NCBI RefSeq assembly: GCF_900188175.1
Contig: NZ_FZOQ01000003.1
Coordinates: 186,001-250,000 of the forward strand
Length of the DNA stretch: 64,000 nucleotides
Source of the DNA: Pontibacter ummariensis
Lineage (GTDB): Bacteria; Bacteroidota; Bacteroidia; Cytophagales; Hymenobacteraceae
Direction of reading: 5' to 3'
Position numbers and translations under genes: made by a program. Shown here one piece after another: positions 26,616 to 35,794 of the stretch. The notes beneath the pieces were generated by a model, which was not told the DNA's origin, did no database searches, and saw only the letters and a list, made by a program, of their open reading frames with translations. The first letter of the stretch is position 1, and each line of letters begins with the position of its first letter.

Positions 26616-27953
26616 TTAGTTGTTCTTTTGAGCTGACTTCGGCAGGTAGTGCAGTACCACACGGTTGTCCTTGGTCAGGTACTTTTTGGCTACGCGCTGA
26701 ATATCGTCTTTCGTCACGTTCAGGTAGCGCTGCAGCTCTGTGTTGATCAGGTTCGCATCATCGTAGTACACGTGGTAGTTGGCCAGGCTCTCAGCGATGC
26801 CTGCTACGGTGCTGTTTTGCTGCACAAAGTTACTTTCTACCTGGTTGCGCAGTTTCTGGAACTCCCGGTCCGAAAGCGGCTCTGTTTTTACGCGCTCGAT
26901 CTCAGCGTTCATCGCTTTTTCCAAGTCATCCACCTCTACGCCCATATTGGCGATAGCGAAGGTCAGGAATAGGCCCGGATCTTCGGTAGGGAACGGAATC
27001 GAGGCGGCAGCCACTGCTTTTTGCTGCTTGTCTACCAGTGCCTTCGGCAAACGGGCACTCTCACCGCCAGATAACAGTGTGGTTAGCATGGAAAGGGCAT
27101 AGTAATCGTCTGTGCCCTGTGCCGGCACGTGGTAAGCCTGGATAACGGCAGGCAGCTGGATGTTGTCATACACGACTTTACGACGCTCTTCTGTCTGCTC
27201 CGGCTCCACTACGTTCGGGCGAGGAATCTCTTTGGTGCCCTTCGGAATACCTCCAAAGTATTTCTCGATCATCTTCTTGGTTTCCTCTATGTTGATATCG
27301 CCTGCTACAGAAAGGGTAGCGTTATTCGGCACATAGAAGGTCTTGTAGAAGTCGCGGAACTCGTCGATGCTGGCTGCGTTCAAATCTTCGAAGGAGCCGA
27401 TCGGCATGGTCTTGTAGGGGTGCTCTTTGTAAGCCAGGGCGAACACGTTCTCCCCTATTGAGCCATAGGGCTGGTTGTCGATGCGTTCGCGCTTCTCTTC
27501 CTGCACAACCTTGCGCTGTGTTTCTACGCCTACCTCATCTATTTTTGCGTGCTTCATGCGTTCTGCTTCCAGCCACAGGCCTAACTCTACCTGGTTAGAC
27601 GGGAGCAGCTCATAGTAGTAGGTGCGGTCGAAAGAGGTATTGGCGTTGAGGGCGCCGCCGGCTTTCTGTACCAGCGAGCTGTACTCACCGCGGTCGATGT
27701 TCTCCGTGCCTTCGAACATCAGGTGCTCGAAGAAATGGGCAAAGCCGGAGCGGCCTTCCACTTCGTTTTTGGAGCCTACGTGGTACAGCACCGACACCGC
27801 TACGTTAGGGGTAGACTTGTCCTGGTGCAGGATCACGTGCAGGCCGTTCGGGAGCGTGTACTCCGTGAACTCGATCTTGTTGCCCTTTGTCTGTGCCATG
27901 GCTGTTAAGCTGGCAGCACACCACAAAAGGCAGAGGATAAACTTGCGTTTCAT
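26616..27953 (-). CDS. M16 family zinc metallopeptidase, catalytic subunit
   Basis: The ATG at 27953 (MKRKFILCLLWCAASLTAMAQ) gives a proper signal peptide and is preferred over 27986; the product is 445 residues. The inverted zinc motif HFFEH is at residues 73-77 in SGFAHFFEHLMFEGTENI, and the distal Glu is in VVQEEKRERIDNQPYG near 152. It cleaves peptides in the periplasm, probably with the adjacent non-catalytic M16 protein. The gene is first in a two-gene minus-strand unit. No promoter element was found in the 355-bp gap upstream. Confidence 0.93.
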   Translation of the reverse strand: MKRKFILCLLWCAASLTAMAQTKGNKIEFTEYTLPNGLHVILHQDKSTPNVAVSVLYHVGSKNEVEGRSGFAHFFEHLMFEGTENIDRGEYSSLVQKAGGALNANTSFDRTYYYELLPSNQVELGLWLEAERMKHAKIDEVGVETQRKVVQEEKRERIDNQPYGSIGENVFALAYKEHPYKTMPIGSFEDLNAASIDEFRDFYKTFYVPNNATLSVAGDINIEETKKMIEKYFGGIPKGTKEIPRPNVVEPEQTEERRKVVYDNIQLPAVIQAYHVPAQGTDDYYALSMLTTLLSGGESARLPKALVDKQQKAVAAASIPFPTEDPGLFLTFAIANMGVEVDDLEKAMNAEIERVKTEPLSDREFQKLRNQVESNFVQQNSTVAGIAESLANYHVYYDDANLINTELQRYLNVTKDDIQRVAKKYLTKDNRVVLHYLPKSAQKNN

Positions 27954-28308
27954 GCGTTTATAGATTGTTTGATGAGTGTATAACAATAGCTGTGTATGCC
28001 ACGGCTCTTGTTATAGAATGTATAAAATTAATGCTAAGTTCAGGAAGAAACCAGCCGGCGCTTGCCGTATTCCAATTGATTCGGCCAAGATGGTATGTAT
28101 GCAGACGAAGCAAAGCTTTTTATAGACGAACGAGACGTGCGAAAAAGCCTGGGTACGGCCTCTGTCATCACCTGAGGTTAACGGTTCCTTTAAAAGCAAG
28201 ATCAGTACCAAAGCGACTAACTCGGCAGAAGAACAGAAAAAGTACAAGAAACAGCAGGTGCCAGGTAGCAGCGGGCCCCTTGCCCTGTGTCCGGCTGCTG
28301 CAGGCAAT
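27954..28308. other. Intergenic region, 355 bp, between M16 and dGTPase genes
   Basis: No gene recognised. Overlapping open frames on both strands (27965-28312 plus, 28011-28307 minus) show no family likeness. No clear terminator for the dGTPase gene was seen. Confidence 0.5.
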
Positions 28309-29679
28309 TTAATACATCCTTGGTAATTCGATGCCCTTGATCTTACGGTAGAGCCCCAGGGCAGCCTGGTCTGTAAGGCTGGCCACGAAGTCGGTAATGT
28401 GAACCATGCGCTCGTAGGCTGTGGCTGTATCCGGTAGACTTAAGTAGTGGGGTGGTACCAGTGCCGCCAGCTTGCGGTGGTGCTTCGATTCCGGCTTAAA
28501 CGCGGCTTTCATGCAGGCATCCAGCAGGCCTCCCAGCACCTCGAAGCCGGCAGCCTCTATCTCCAGCACAGGCCGGTTCTGATAGATCAGCTTTATGGAA
28601 AGGTCCTTGATCTCGTCCAGCACAGGTTTGCAGGCCAGTTCGTTAATAAGAGGCTTATCGTAGGTACCCTCCAGTAGTTCCTGCTCATGCCGCAGAAAAA
28701 CGGAAGTGCATGCTTCTATTAGTTTGCCGATGATGCGCGCGCGCAAGTAGCCGATCTCTTCCCGCCAATCGTAAAAGGTAAGGCTGGACTTGCGGTTCGG
28801 GTCATCGTCTAAGATCTGGCGGAGGAGTCCTAGCCCCTGCTCTTGGGGCACTAACCCTAGCTTTAGCCCGTCTTCAAAGTCGATGATGCGGTAGCAGATG
28901 TCATCAGCAGCCTCTACTAAAAAGGCCAGTGGGTGGCGGTGGTAGAACACCTCTCCGTCCTTCCCCTTCTTTAACAGCCCTAACTCTTGTGCAATGGTGT
29001 TGAACCAGTTCTTCTCTGTCTGGAAGAAACCGTACTTTTTTTCGCTGGTGTTTTTTGTGTTCAGAATGATCGGGAGCGACTCCTTCGGGTATTTGGTAAA
29101 GGTAGCCAGGGTGGTATAGGTCAGGCTAAGGCCTCCCGGCAAGTTGCAGTGCGCCGGGTAGGTGTACGTTAGCACCCGAAAGCCGGCTGCGTTACCCTCA
29201 AACCGTTGCAGGTCTGCTTTCTCCGCTTCTGTTAAGGACATCATATAAGGCCTGGCTTCCTCGCTTTGAAAGTAGGCCGAGATAGCATCCTCGCCCGAGT
29301 GGCCGAAAGGGGGGTTGCCAATATCATGTGCCAGACAGGCTGCTGCTACTATGTCACCGAAATCAGCCTCCTGTATGTTCTTTTCCTGTGCCAGCTTCGG
29401 GTAGCGTTCCAGAATGCTCTTCCCCACAATACGGCCTAGTGAGCGGCCGACCACCGATGCTTCCAAGCTGTGGGTAAGGCGGGTGTGCACGAAGTCGCTC
29501 TCCGGCATAGGCATTACCTGTGTCTTGTTCTGCAGCCTTCTGAAAGCAGAGGAAAACACGATCCGGTCGTAATCGCGCTGAAACTCGCCCCGTACCGACT
29601 CATCGGCCTTATACTTCGGGTCAGCGGTCTCGTACCGCTTCTTGGAAATCAGCTTGTCCCAGGTGGTTGTGTTTTGCAT
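28309..29679 (-). CDS. dgt: dGTPase (deoxyguanosinetriphosphate triphosphohydrolase)
   Basis: A 456-residue HD-superfamily enzyme. The metal ligands are in THSLEAS (His70) and LAHDIGNPPFGHSGE (His118, Asp119). The N-terminal YDRIVFSSAFRRLQNKTQVMP block and the later DDICYRIIDFEDG block are typical of dGTP triphosphohydrolases, which convert dGTP to deoxyguanosine and tripolyphosphate and so trim dNTP pools. It is 36 bp downstream of the DUF3667 gene and co-transcribed with it by position. Confidence 0.95.
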   Translation of the reverse strand: MQNTTTWDKLISKKRYETADPKYKADESVRGEFQRDYDRIVFSSAFRRLQNKTQVMPMPESDFVHTRLTHSLEASVVGRSLGRIVGKSILERYPKLAQEKNIQEADFGDIVAAACLAHDIGNPPFGHSGEDAISAYFQSEEARPYMMSLTEAEKADLQRFEGNAAGFRVLTYTYPAHCNLPGGLSLTYTTLATFTKYPKESLPIILNTKNTSEKKYGFFQTEKNWFNTIAQELGLLKKGKDGEVFYHRHPLAFLVEAADDICYRIIDFEDGLKLGLVPQEQGLGLLRQILDDDPNRKSSLTFYDWREEIGYLRARIIGKLIEACTSVFLRHEQELLEGTYDKPLINELACKPVLDEIKDLSIKLIYQNRPVLEIEAAGFEVLGGLLDACMKAAFKPESKHHRKLAALVPPHYLSLPDTATAYERMVHITDFVASLTDQAALGLYRKIKGIELPRMY

Positions 29680-29715
29680 AAGGGTTGTGAGGTAGGTGGA
29701 AAAGAAACTAAAGGC

Positions 29716-30618
29716 TTAGCTCATCATAACACTGACGGCCAGCGTGCCCAAGAACAGCAAGGTTAGGGCAATAAGATACACGATGCCTACCGGGAGTAAC
29801 ATAACAAAGGTGCGCAGGTAGGACTGCTTGTAAACCCGGTGTAACGCGAGGAACAGGTAAACAACCGCGATCCAGAAGACCCAGGTATCCACATCAAAGC
29901 CCTCGAAGACAAACTCCACCCCGAGCGCCAGGATAACTAGTATAAAGAAGAAGGTGTGGAAGTGTATGGAGAACATCAGGTGTTCCACGTAGTTCCGCCG
30001 CTGCTTGTAGTAAAACAAATGCAGGATAAGCCCAAAGAAGGGCATCAGGAGGAACATCATAAAAGAGGTGTTCTTTAGCAGTTTCTGGGTTGAGTCCGCT
30101 TCGTCTTGTGTGAACTTGCGGAACTTGGTCATGAACTCTTCCCACATTTCGCTTCTCTCCTCGAGGGGGAGGGCTGGCAGCCCAACTGCTGCAGAATCAG
30201 CGGGGAGCACAAACGCTTTGTTCGCATTTAGCAGCGAGTCTGTTAAAGCAGCTGCAGCTTTCTCCTCTGCTATCTTAACCTGTACATTATCGTTATCCTG
30301 ACCTGCTCTAAGCGCGAGTACAAAAAAGAAAACGATGCTGACGAACACATACAACCGGAAGGGCGGGACATAGGAGGCGCGTTGACCAAGATTAAACTTC
30401 TCGGTGAGTAAGCCGGGGCGCAAAAGCAGATACTTAAGCGTGCGCCATACCTTCGTATCGTAGTGTATGGTGCCCTCCAGAAACTCCCAGGCCAGGTGCT
30501 TTACCGGTACATTCAAATCATGGTTCTCCTGCCCGCAGTTAGGGCAGTAGTTGTTCACCTCCTCGTAAGAGTAGTTACAGTTCGGGCACTGCGTAAACTT
30601 GCGTCTTTTTTTTGCCAT
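29716..30618 (-). CDS. DUF3667 zinc-ribbon membrane protein
   Basis: A 300-residue protein with an N-terminal zinc ribbon of four cysteines (CPNC at 11-14, CPNC at 25-28) followed by the DUF3667 signature HLAWEFLEGTIHYDTKVWRTLKYLLLRPG. Five or so membrane segments follow at about 90-105, 190-210, 230-250, 255-270 and 280-298. DUF3667 proteins are confined largely to Bacteroidota and have no known function. It is the first gene of a unit with dgt, and a TATATTTG promoter element lies upstream. Confidence 0.88.
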   Translation of the reverse strand: MAKKRRKFTQCPNCNYSYEEVNNYCPNCGQENHDLNVPVKHLAWEFLEGTIHYDTKVWRTLKYLLLRPGLLTEKFNLGQRASYVPPFRLYVFVSIVFFFVLALRAGQDNDNVQVKIAEEKAAAALTDSLLNANKAFVLPADSAAVGLPALPLEERSEMWEEFMTKFRKFTQDEADSTQKLLKNTSFMMFLLMPFFGLILHLFYYKQRRNYVEHLMFSIHFHTFFFILVILALGVEFVFEGFDVDTWVFWIAVVYLFLALHRVYKQSYLRTFVMLLPVGIVYLIALTLLFLGTLAVSVMMS

Positions 30619-30653
30619 GGTCTTATCGGTAGCAGGTTGAACTCTAGCCTGTT

Positions 30654-30661
30654 CAAATATA
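30654..30661 (-). promoter_or_regulatory. Bacteroidota -7 element upstream of DUF3667-dgt
   Basis: The minus strand reads TATATTTG, an exact TAnnTTTG match, 36 bp upstream of the DUF3667 ATG. No TTG at the usual -33 distance. Confidence 0.5.
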
Positions 30662-31306
30662 GCCTTATCAATATAATAAAGCCAGTTTACAGCATATTAA
30701 GGAGTATGTGGCATAGGTTTTTAATGTTTAAACAATTTACTTAAAAGGGCTGATGTTACAAAAGTACTTGCGCTGTCCCCCTTCTAAACGCTCTAAATCG
30801 CCTGTAATCCCGTACAGCTGCTTTTCTCGTTGTTTTTAGCTGCGCAAGGTTATGTTACAAACGTGCCTTTAAATACCTTGTGTTATAGAAGGGATAAGCG
30901 GAAATTTGAATCACATTCGATTACCTTTCCAAGCTTTAGAAAACGTACTGCTCCTATAACCCCTATTAAACGCTTGGTTTCCGGGCTGTTTCCATGTGTA
31001 GTCCGGGAGCCAATTGTTCCCCTAGTTTAGCTGAAAAGCCGGAGAAAGTCATCCCCCAATGGCTTTTTTCGGCTTTTGCTGTTGTAAAGGTTGTTGTTAC
31101 AGGCTACTCTGCTTGCGCTTTTAATGGATGTGTTGCCTGTTTTTGCTTTGTGCCCATGTTACAACGGAGGGTGTTTGCTGCAAAAAACAAAGCGAGCATA
31201 ACCAAGTCCTCTTGTTGGCTGTTACAGGCGCTCTGCCCGGCTAAGAAAAGAAACCAGTCTAAAGCAAGCCCAAGAGGAATGAGGGAGAAGGTAGGCGGGT
31301 GAATGA
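30662..31306. other. Intergenic region, about 650 bp, with five TGTTACA motifs
   Basis: No gene recognised. The heptamer TGTTACA occurs five times in direct orientation, at 30754, 30853, 31095, 31157 and 31220. Copies three and five share a longer block (TGTTACAGGC then CTCTGC). Its purpose is unknown. Confidence 0.6.
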
Positions 31307-31341
31307 AAAGGGGGGAGCTACCGTGGTAACTCCCCCCTTTC
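31307..31341 (-). terminator. Terminator of the metzincin-like gene
   Basis: A hairpin with the arms AAAGGGGGGAG and CTCCCCCCTTT, extended inward with one G-U pair on the minus strand. It lies 11 bp beyond the stop codon at 31352. Confidence 0.8.
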
Positions 31342-31351
31342 TTTTGGTCCT

Positions 31352-33502
31352 CTACAGTTTCACGAGCTTTATGGTGCCCCCCGAAGATTCTATGTTCCGC
31401 TCCTGCCATTTCAGAACGTACATGCCTCCTGCTAGCCCGGATAAATCAATGGAGAGGGGGGTGTTGTTGTTTGTAAAAGTAAGGTCGAAGGTCCGAACCA
31501 GCTGCCCTTTCATGTCATATAACAAAAATTCCAGGTAGGCGTTGGTTTCTACAATATACGTCAGGTACACGAGGCCTTCCCCGTTGTTGCCCTGGTTAAC
31601 CAGCGTAGGATATACCCGCAATCGGCGGATAGAGGCCGGGTTGATGACGCGAACCCGTGGCGAAAAGCTAAAGCTGGTGTTGTTGTAAACCACCTTTAGG
31701 CGGTAATAAGCGATCTCTGGCAGTGGTGCGTTGTCTACGAACGTGTAGGTGAGCTCTCCGGGGTTAGGGCCGTTGGAGGCAACGACTCCTATGTCTTCCC
31801 ACTCCACGCCACTAACACTGCGCTGCACGATAAACTCATCTATGAGAATCTCATTCCGGGTGGTCCACAATACGGTGACTGCATTTGGCGACGTGAACTC
31901 TGCCTCTATGGTATACACCTCAATCGAGAGGTTACAGTCTCCATCCAGGTTTCGGGCCATCGGGGTTTCGCCGCAGAAGTTCTCCCCGAGGCTACGTGCC
32001 ATCACCAGGCTCGCTCCTGTTACATCCGGTAGGCTTAAGTCGCGGTACAGTCTTGCAAACTCTATGGCGTAGAACATAACGGCCCGCGGCAGAATTACGT
32101 GGCTCAGCTGATGCGCATGCCCCAGTTCGTGCAGCATGACTGTCTCGAAGTCAAACTCCCTGTCTTCCGGTGGCGCTGGGCCATACTCCCAGTCAATGCT
32201 GCTGTTGATCTCCATGTCAAACTCTGTTACCCAAAATAAGGTATCCGTGCTGGAGGCACAGCCCTCATAGCGGCTAATGGTGCGCGCCAGCACCCCGGCT
32301 CCCACCACAGAGGGGCTGGCATAGCGGATAATACTGAGGTCATCGTCGGCAGCCACGTCTTTAAGTGTTGGCTCTGCAATGCGCCAGTTTACTTCCGACA
32401 CGCAGATCCAGGTGTTCATCGCGCGCCGGAAGCCTTCCCGCGCGGGCTGCCTGCTCATAATACTTGGGGCAAAATGTATCGAGTAGCCCCCTAAGCCGTC
32501 CCGGTCTAGCAGGACAGGCTGGAAAGCCTTGTTATCGAAACCAATGTTGGAGTAAGCGTACTCTATAACAATCGGAACCTCGCTCACGGCAACGTTGCCA
32601 CTGCTATCGATTACACGGATGGGGCCAGAGCCTGCCGTGCCGCCGGTAAGGGTGGCAGAGGGGATGTAAACCTTGATTTGTGTGTCTGTCCAGAGCAGGT
32701 AAGCGGAGGGGAGCGGCTGCACGAAGGTCTGGCCGGCATCGTCTGCATTCAAAAACTCAACAGCCCCTTCGCCCCGCGTGCGACCGAAGCCGGAACCGTT
32801 TATTGTCAGGACAGTCTCTGTCCCCGCGCTGGCAATTTGCGGCGAGAAGCTTCTGATCGTCACGGCCTGGGGGGACGCCTGCTTTTGTTGCTGTGTATGT
32901 TCAAGGGCGGGTATGGACTTTAGCGCCTTGTTCTCGGCCAGGGTGCGATAGTCTTGCCCTGTTTGTTCGGTTAGCTCCTTGTATAAGGCTTGTACGCTGT
33001 TGTAGCTGTCAAAAACACTGTACGCCTTGCCTTCGTGCAGGTTATATCGCACAAAGCCCTGCTGGCTGCCATAGGCCATTGTGCTGGTACCTGTGTTGCC
33101 TGGGGTGCGCTGCATTTGCTGCTGCCGGTTGAGAAAGAAAACCCCTTGCTGGCCGGGCCTTAACTCCAGGGCTGAGGAGAAAACATGCTTCTTAAAGCCA
33201 ATGCTGCCCCCTTCTGTAATGACTTCTATCCTCTCTGAGTTGGTATTTCCTTTAAAGGACTTATAGGGCCTGATGATGTTAGAAGTATAGATGTTCTCGT
33301 GCCTGGCATCCCAGAACGACTGCTGGGAAATTACCTCCCCCTCTACCACGATGTCTGCTTTTTGCACGCGTTCCTCAAGCGAAAGTGGTACCATGTGCGG
33401 GTTATCCTGGGCCATCAGGCGGGAGGCGATAAGCAGCAGCGCAAACAGTAGAACGGTTTTAGCGTGGGGTATGGCAGCAGTGAGTGCGTAAAGTCTATGC
33501 AT
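31352..33502 (-). CDS. Secreted metzincin-like protease with IPT/TIG and T9SS type A domains
   Basis: A 716-residue exported protein (signal peptide to about residue 31, LMAQ). An IPT/TIG-like Ig unit begins near residue 215 (IASAGTETVLTINGSGFG). A zinc protease domain follows: HELGHAHQLSH near residues 455-465 fits HExxHxxxxxH, and a Met-turn candidate is seen in RAVMFYAIEF. The usual Gly of the metzincin motif is replaced by Gln. Fibronectin-like strands come next, and the last 80 residues are a type A T9SS sorting domain (LRVYPTLVNQG, then LLYDMKGQLV and GMYVLKW). It should be exported to the surface or medium by the type IX system. Confidence 0.88.
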   Translation of the reverse strand: MHRLYALTAAIPHAKTVLLFALLLIASRLMAQDNPHMVPLSLEERVQKADIVVEGEVISQQSFWDARHENIYTSNIIRPYKSFKGNTNSERIEVITEGGSIGFKKHVFSSALELRPGQQGVFFLNRQQQMQRTPGNTGTSTMAYGSQQGFVRYNLHEGKAYSVFDSYNSVQALYKELTEQTGQDYRTLAENKALKSIPALEHTQQQKQASPQAVTIRSFSPQIASAGTETVLTINGSGFGRTRGEGAVEFLNADDAGQTFVQPLPSAYLLWTDTQIKVYIPSATLTGGTAGSGPIRVIDSSGNVAVSEVPIVIEYAYSNIGFDNKAFQPVLLDRDGLGGYSIHFAPSIMSRQPAREGFRRAMNTWICVSEVNWRIAEPTLKDVAADDDLSIIRYASPSVVGAGVLARTISRYEGCASSTDTLFWVTEFDMEINSSIDWEYGPAPPEDREFDFETVMLHELGHAHQLSHVILPRAVMFYAIEFARLYRDLSLPDVTGASLVMARSLGENFCGETPMARNLDGDCNLSIEVYTIEAEFTSPNAVTVLWTTRNEILIDEFIVQRSVSGVEWEDIGVVASNGPNPGELTYTFVDNAPLPEIAYYRLKVVYNNTSFSFSPRVRVINPASIRRLRVYPTLVNQGNNGEGLVYLTYIVETNAYLEFLLYDMKGQLVRTFDLTFTNNNTPLSIDLSGLAGGMYVLKWQERNIESSGGTIKLVKL

Positions 33503-33641
33503 AGAGGGCTGTGTAGGTCATATGGATGAAACAAAATGCAGGGCTGTAAAAACTTAGAAGGTACAGCGGTATATACTTACGGGAAATTGCCAGTAAATGG
33601 ATACTATTTTTGAAGCTCCTGTAGCTCGGTAAGACAAAAAT

Positions 33642-33678
33642 AAACGCCCGTAGCTATAAAACAAGCTTACGGGCGTTT
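33642..33678 (-). terminator. Terminator of the BlaI/M56 operon
   Basis: The arms AAACGCCCGTAGCT and AGCTTACGGGCGTTT pair with one bulged base. On the minus strand the hairpin is followed by TTTATTTTTG. It lies 23 bp beyond the M56 stop codon. Confidence 0.85.
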
Positions 33679-33700
33679 GTGCATCGAGTGCAATAAAGGT

Positions 33701-35794
33701 TTAATTGCTGTTTAGCTGAAAGTTAAAGCTTTCTTTACCGTCTCCTTTAATCTGCAGGAGGTCCTTGTATTTCTCGTAGAGCTTCTGCGATTGCTTTTTC
33801 CCATTCACAAAAAAGCCTTCGCTGTTAAGCTGAATACTCAGGTTTGTGGCGCCTTTCTCCAGGAGGCCATCTTTTACCAGTTCCTCTTTCACCTGCTCGA
33901 TTTGCGCTCTCCTTTGGTTTAACTCCTCCTGTCGCTGTGCCATCTCTTTGCGCCGCTCAACTAGCTCTTCCTGCCTTTCTAGCATCTCTTGGCGTCTTTC
34001 AGCTAACTCTGCCTCTCTTTCGGCCATTTCCTGGCGCAGTTCAGCCTGTTGCTTTAGTATTTCCCGGCGCTGCTCCAGTTGTTCGCGGTTCTGTGACTTC
34101 TTTAGCCGGCCCTCCTGCCGGAACTGACGGATTTCCTCTTTGTAGCGCTCCATCTCTTTTTTGTAAGTCTTTATTTCCTTCTCATAGCGCTTTTGCTCCT
34201 CCTTGTACTTTTTCTGCTCTTCTTCATCGTCTGCGAGAGGGGCTAGCGGAGGCAGGGGCGGCATGGGCGGAACGGCTGGCACCGGAGGGACAGGGGCTAC
34301 ACCTGGTGCCGGAGGCGCAGGGGGAGCTGGCGGAGCAGGCGGTGGCGGTACATCCTGCCCACTGCCCTTGTAGTAGTAAGTGTAGTTCTCCCGCTGTGTG
34401 CGCCGGGCCTCTGCCACAGCCTCCCTGGCTTCCTGCATGTGCTGCTCTACTTCGCTGCGGCTAGCTTTTGTTGCAGCATTGGTCGCCTCTAGCCGTTCTT
34501 CAATCAGTGCTGTGTACGCCGGAATGTCCTTTTTAGGGATTCGTTTGCCGTCTACATACAGCTCAGTTACTTTGCCCTTTTTGTTTTTGATGATGACAAC
34601 ATCATTGTTTTGGCCGGTAGAGTCTTGTAGCGAATAGACAAAGGCTTGGCTTTCTCCTGCTACAGGACTGAACGCTGTTTCCTCTCCAGCAGCAATGCCA
34701 GTGCCCGTAGTGTTCCTGACTATAGCTTTGTCTTCCTCCGTCGAGGGCTTAAGCCCGGCTACGGCACCAAAAGAAAGGGCCAGTAGTCCTGCTACCAGCA
34801 GAATAGCGGAGGCAAAGCCTTCGGAGAAAGTGGGCTTTAATGTTTGCTGCCCTACCAGTCGCTTTACCCGTTGCATCAGCGAACCCCGCTTGCCTGAAAC
34901 GGCGAGGGCCATGGAAGGGGCAGCCGGTAAGCGCAGGGCTTCCAGCTGGGCCAAAGCGCGTGCATAAGTCAGGGTGTCTCCGCAGGCCGCCACCGCAATA
35001 TCGTCGCAGCAGTTCTCCCGTTCTGCGCGCACTGCTCCTGATAGCCACCAGACAGCAGGGTGGTAGAAGAAAAGCATCTCCACCACAGACTGTAACAAGT
35101 TAAAGAGGTAATCTTTCCGGAGAATGTGTGCCAGTTCATGAGCAAGCACTGCCTCAACCTGAGCCTGCGATAAGCCGGTTATAGCACCAATGGGTAAGAG
35201 GATAACAGGTTTGGTCAAGCCTATGGCGACCGGGACCTGCACCAGTGCCGACTCTGCCAAGCGCACTGTCTGCTGTATGCCCAGCTGCTGGCAAAGCAAA
35301 GTCAGCTTCTCCTGCCACGCAGCGCTAAGAGGCGTGGTCTTGTAATGCCGTAGCCGCTGGGTGTATGCGAAGCCGCCTACGAAGCGAAGCGTCATCACAA
35401 CCAGGCCTAGCAGCCACAGGATGACCAGCAGGGGCAAATGCTGCTTAAAATACAGTTGGGCTGTGGCAACAGGCGTAGCCCAGAAAGAAAGAGCAGGGAG
35501 TTCTGCAGCAGAAGTTGTAAGTACGGTTTCTGAAGACCTGGCGTGTACGTAAACAGCTTCTTCGGACAGTGGCCGGTTCGTATAATAGGCAAAAGTGGCA
35601 ACTGCTACGAATAGCTGCACCAGCAAAGCGCCGCCTGAAACTGCATAGCGCAACTTGGCGCTGTGCCGGTGCAGCAGTACCAGTAGCAGGCTCAGGAGCA
35701 AAGCAATGAAAGCACCTTGCCATAGCGAGTGTAACAGGGTCCAGCCCAGGGCCTGCACCACTGCTTCGGGGAAAAGGCTTGTTATTCCGTTCAT
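33701..35794 (-). CDS. M56-family (BlaR1/MecR1-like) membrane metallopeptidase
   Basis: A 697-residue protein. The N-terminal third has four membrane segments (about 10-28, 35-65, 108-130 and near 300-325) and an M56 zinc site HELAH near residues 220-224 followed by ERENCCDD. The rest is unusual: instead of a penicillin-binding sensor it has a Pro-rich linker (about 480-520, repeating PPAPP and PPVPA) and a long charged coiled coil (about 530-650, rich in Glu, Arg, Gln and Lys). It overlaps the BlaI-type repressor gene by four bases (ATGA), so the two are translationally coupled. It probably cleaves its repressor partner on an envelope signal; that signal is unknown. Confidence 0.9.
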   Translation of the reverse strand: MNGITSLFPEAVVQALGWTLLHSLWQGAFIALLLSLLLVLLHRHSAKLRYAVSGGALLVQLFVAVATFAYYTNRPLSEEAVYVHARSSETVLTTSAAELPALSFWATPVATAQLYFKQHLPLLVILWLLGLVVMTLRFVGGFAYTQRLRHYKTTPLSAAWQEKLTLLCQQLGIQQTVRLAESALVQVPVAIGLTKPVILLPIGAITGLSQAQVEAVLAHELAHILRKDYLFNLLQSVVEMLFFYHPAVWWLSGAVRAERENCCDDIAVAACGDTLTYARALAQLEALRLPAAPSMALAVSGKRGSLMQRVKRLVGQQTLKPTFSEGFASAILLVAGLLALSFGAVAGLKPSTEEDKAIVRNTTGTGIAAGEETAFSPVAGESQAFVYSLQDSTGQNNDVVIIKNKKGKVTELYVDGKRIPKKDIPAYTALIEERLEATNAATKASRSEVEQHMQEAREAVAEARRTQRENYTYYYKGSGQDVPPPPAPPAPPAPPAPGVAPVPPVPAVPPMPPLPPLAPLADDEEEQKKYKEEQKRYEKEIKTYKKEMERYKEEIRQFRQEGRLKKSQNREQLEQRREILKQQAELRQEMAEREAELAERRQEMLERQEELVERRKEMAQRQEELNQRRAQIEQVKEELVKDGLLEKGATNLSIQLNSEGFFVNGKKQSQKLYEKYKDLLQIKGDGKESFNFQLNSN

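Noticed and set aside
28011..28307. Small minus-strand frame with a hydrophobic stretch
   Set aside because: The overlapping plus-strand frame is equally open, there is no promoter or start signal, and no likeness to a family is seen.
34220..34365. Low-complexity GC-rich tract as a possible sequencing artefact
   Set aside because: The frame stays open through it and encodes a Pro-rich linker between the M56 domain and the coiled coil.
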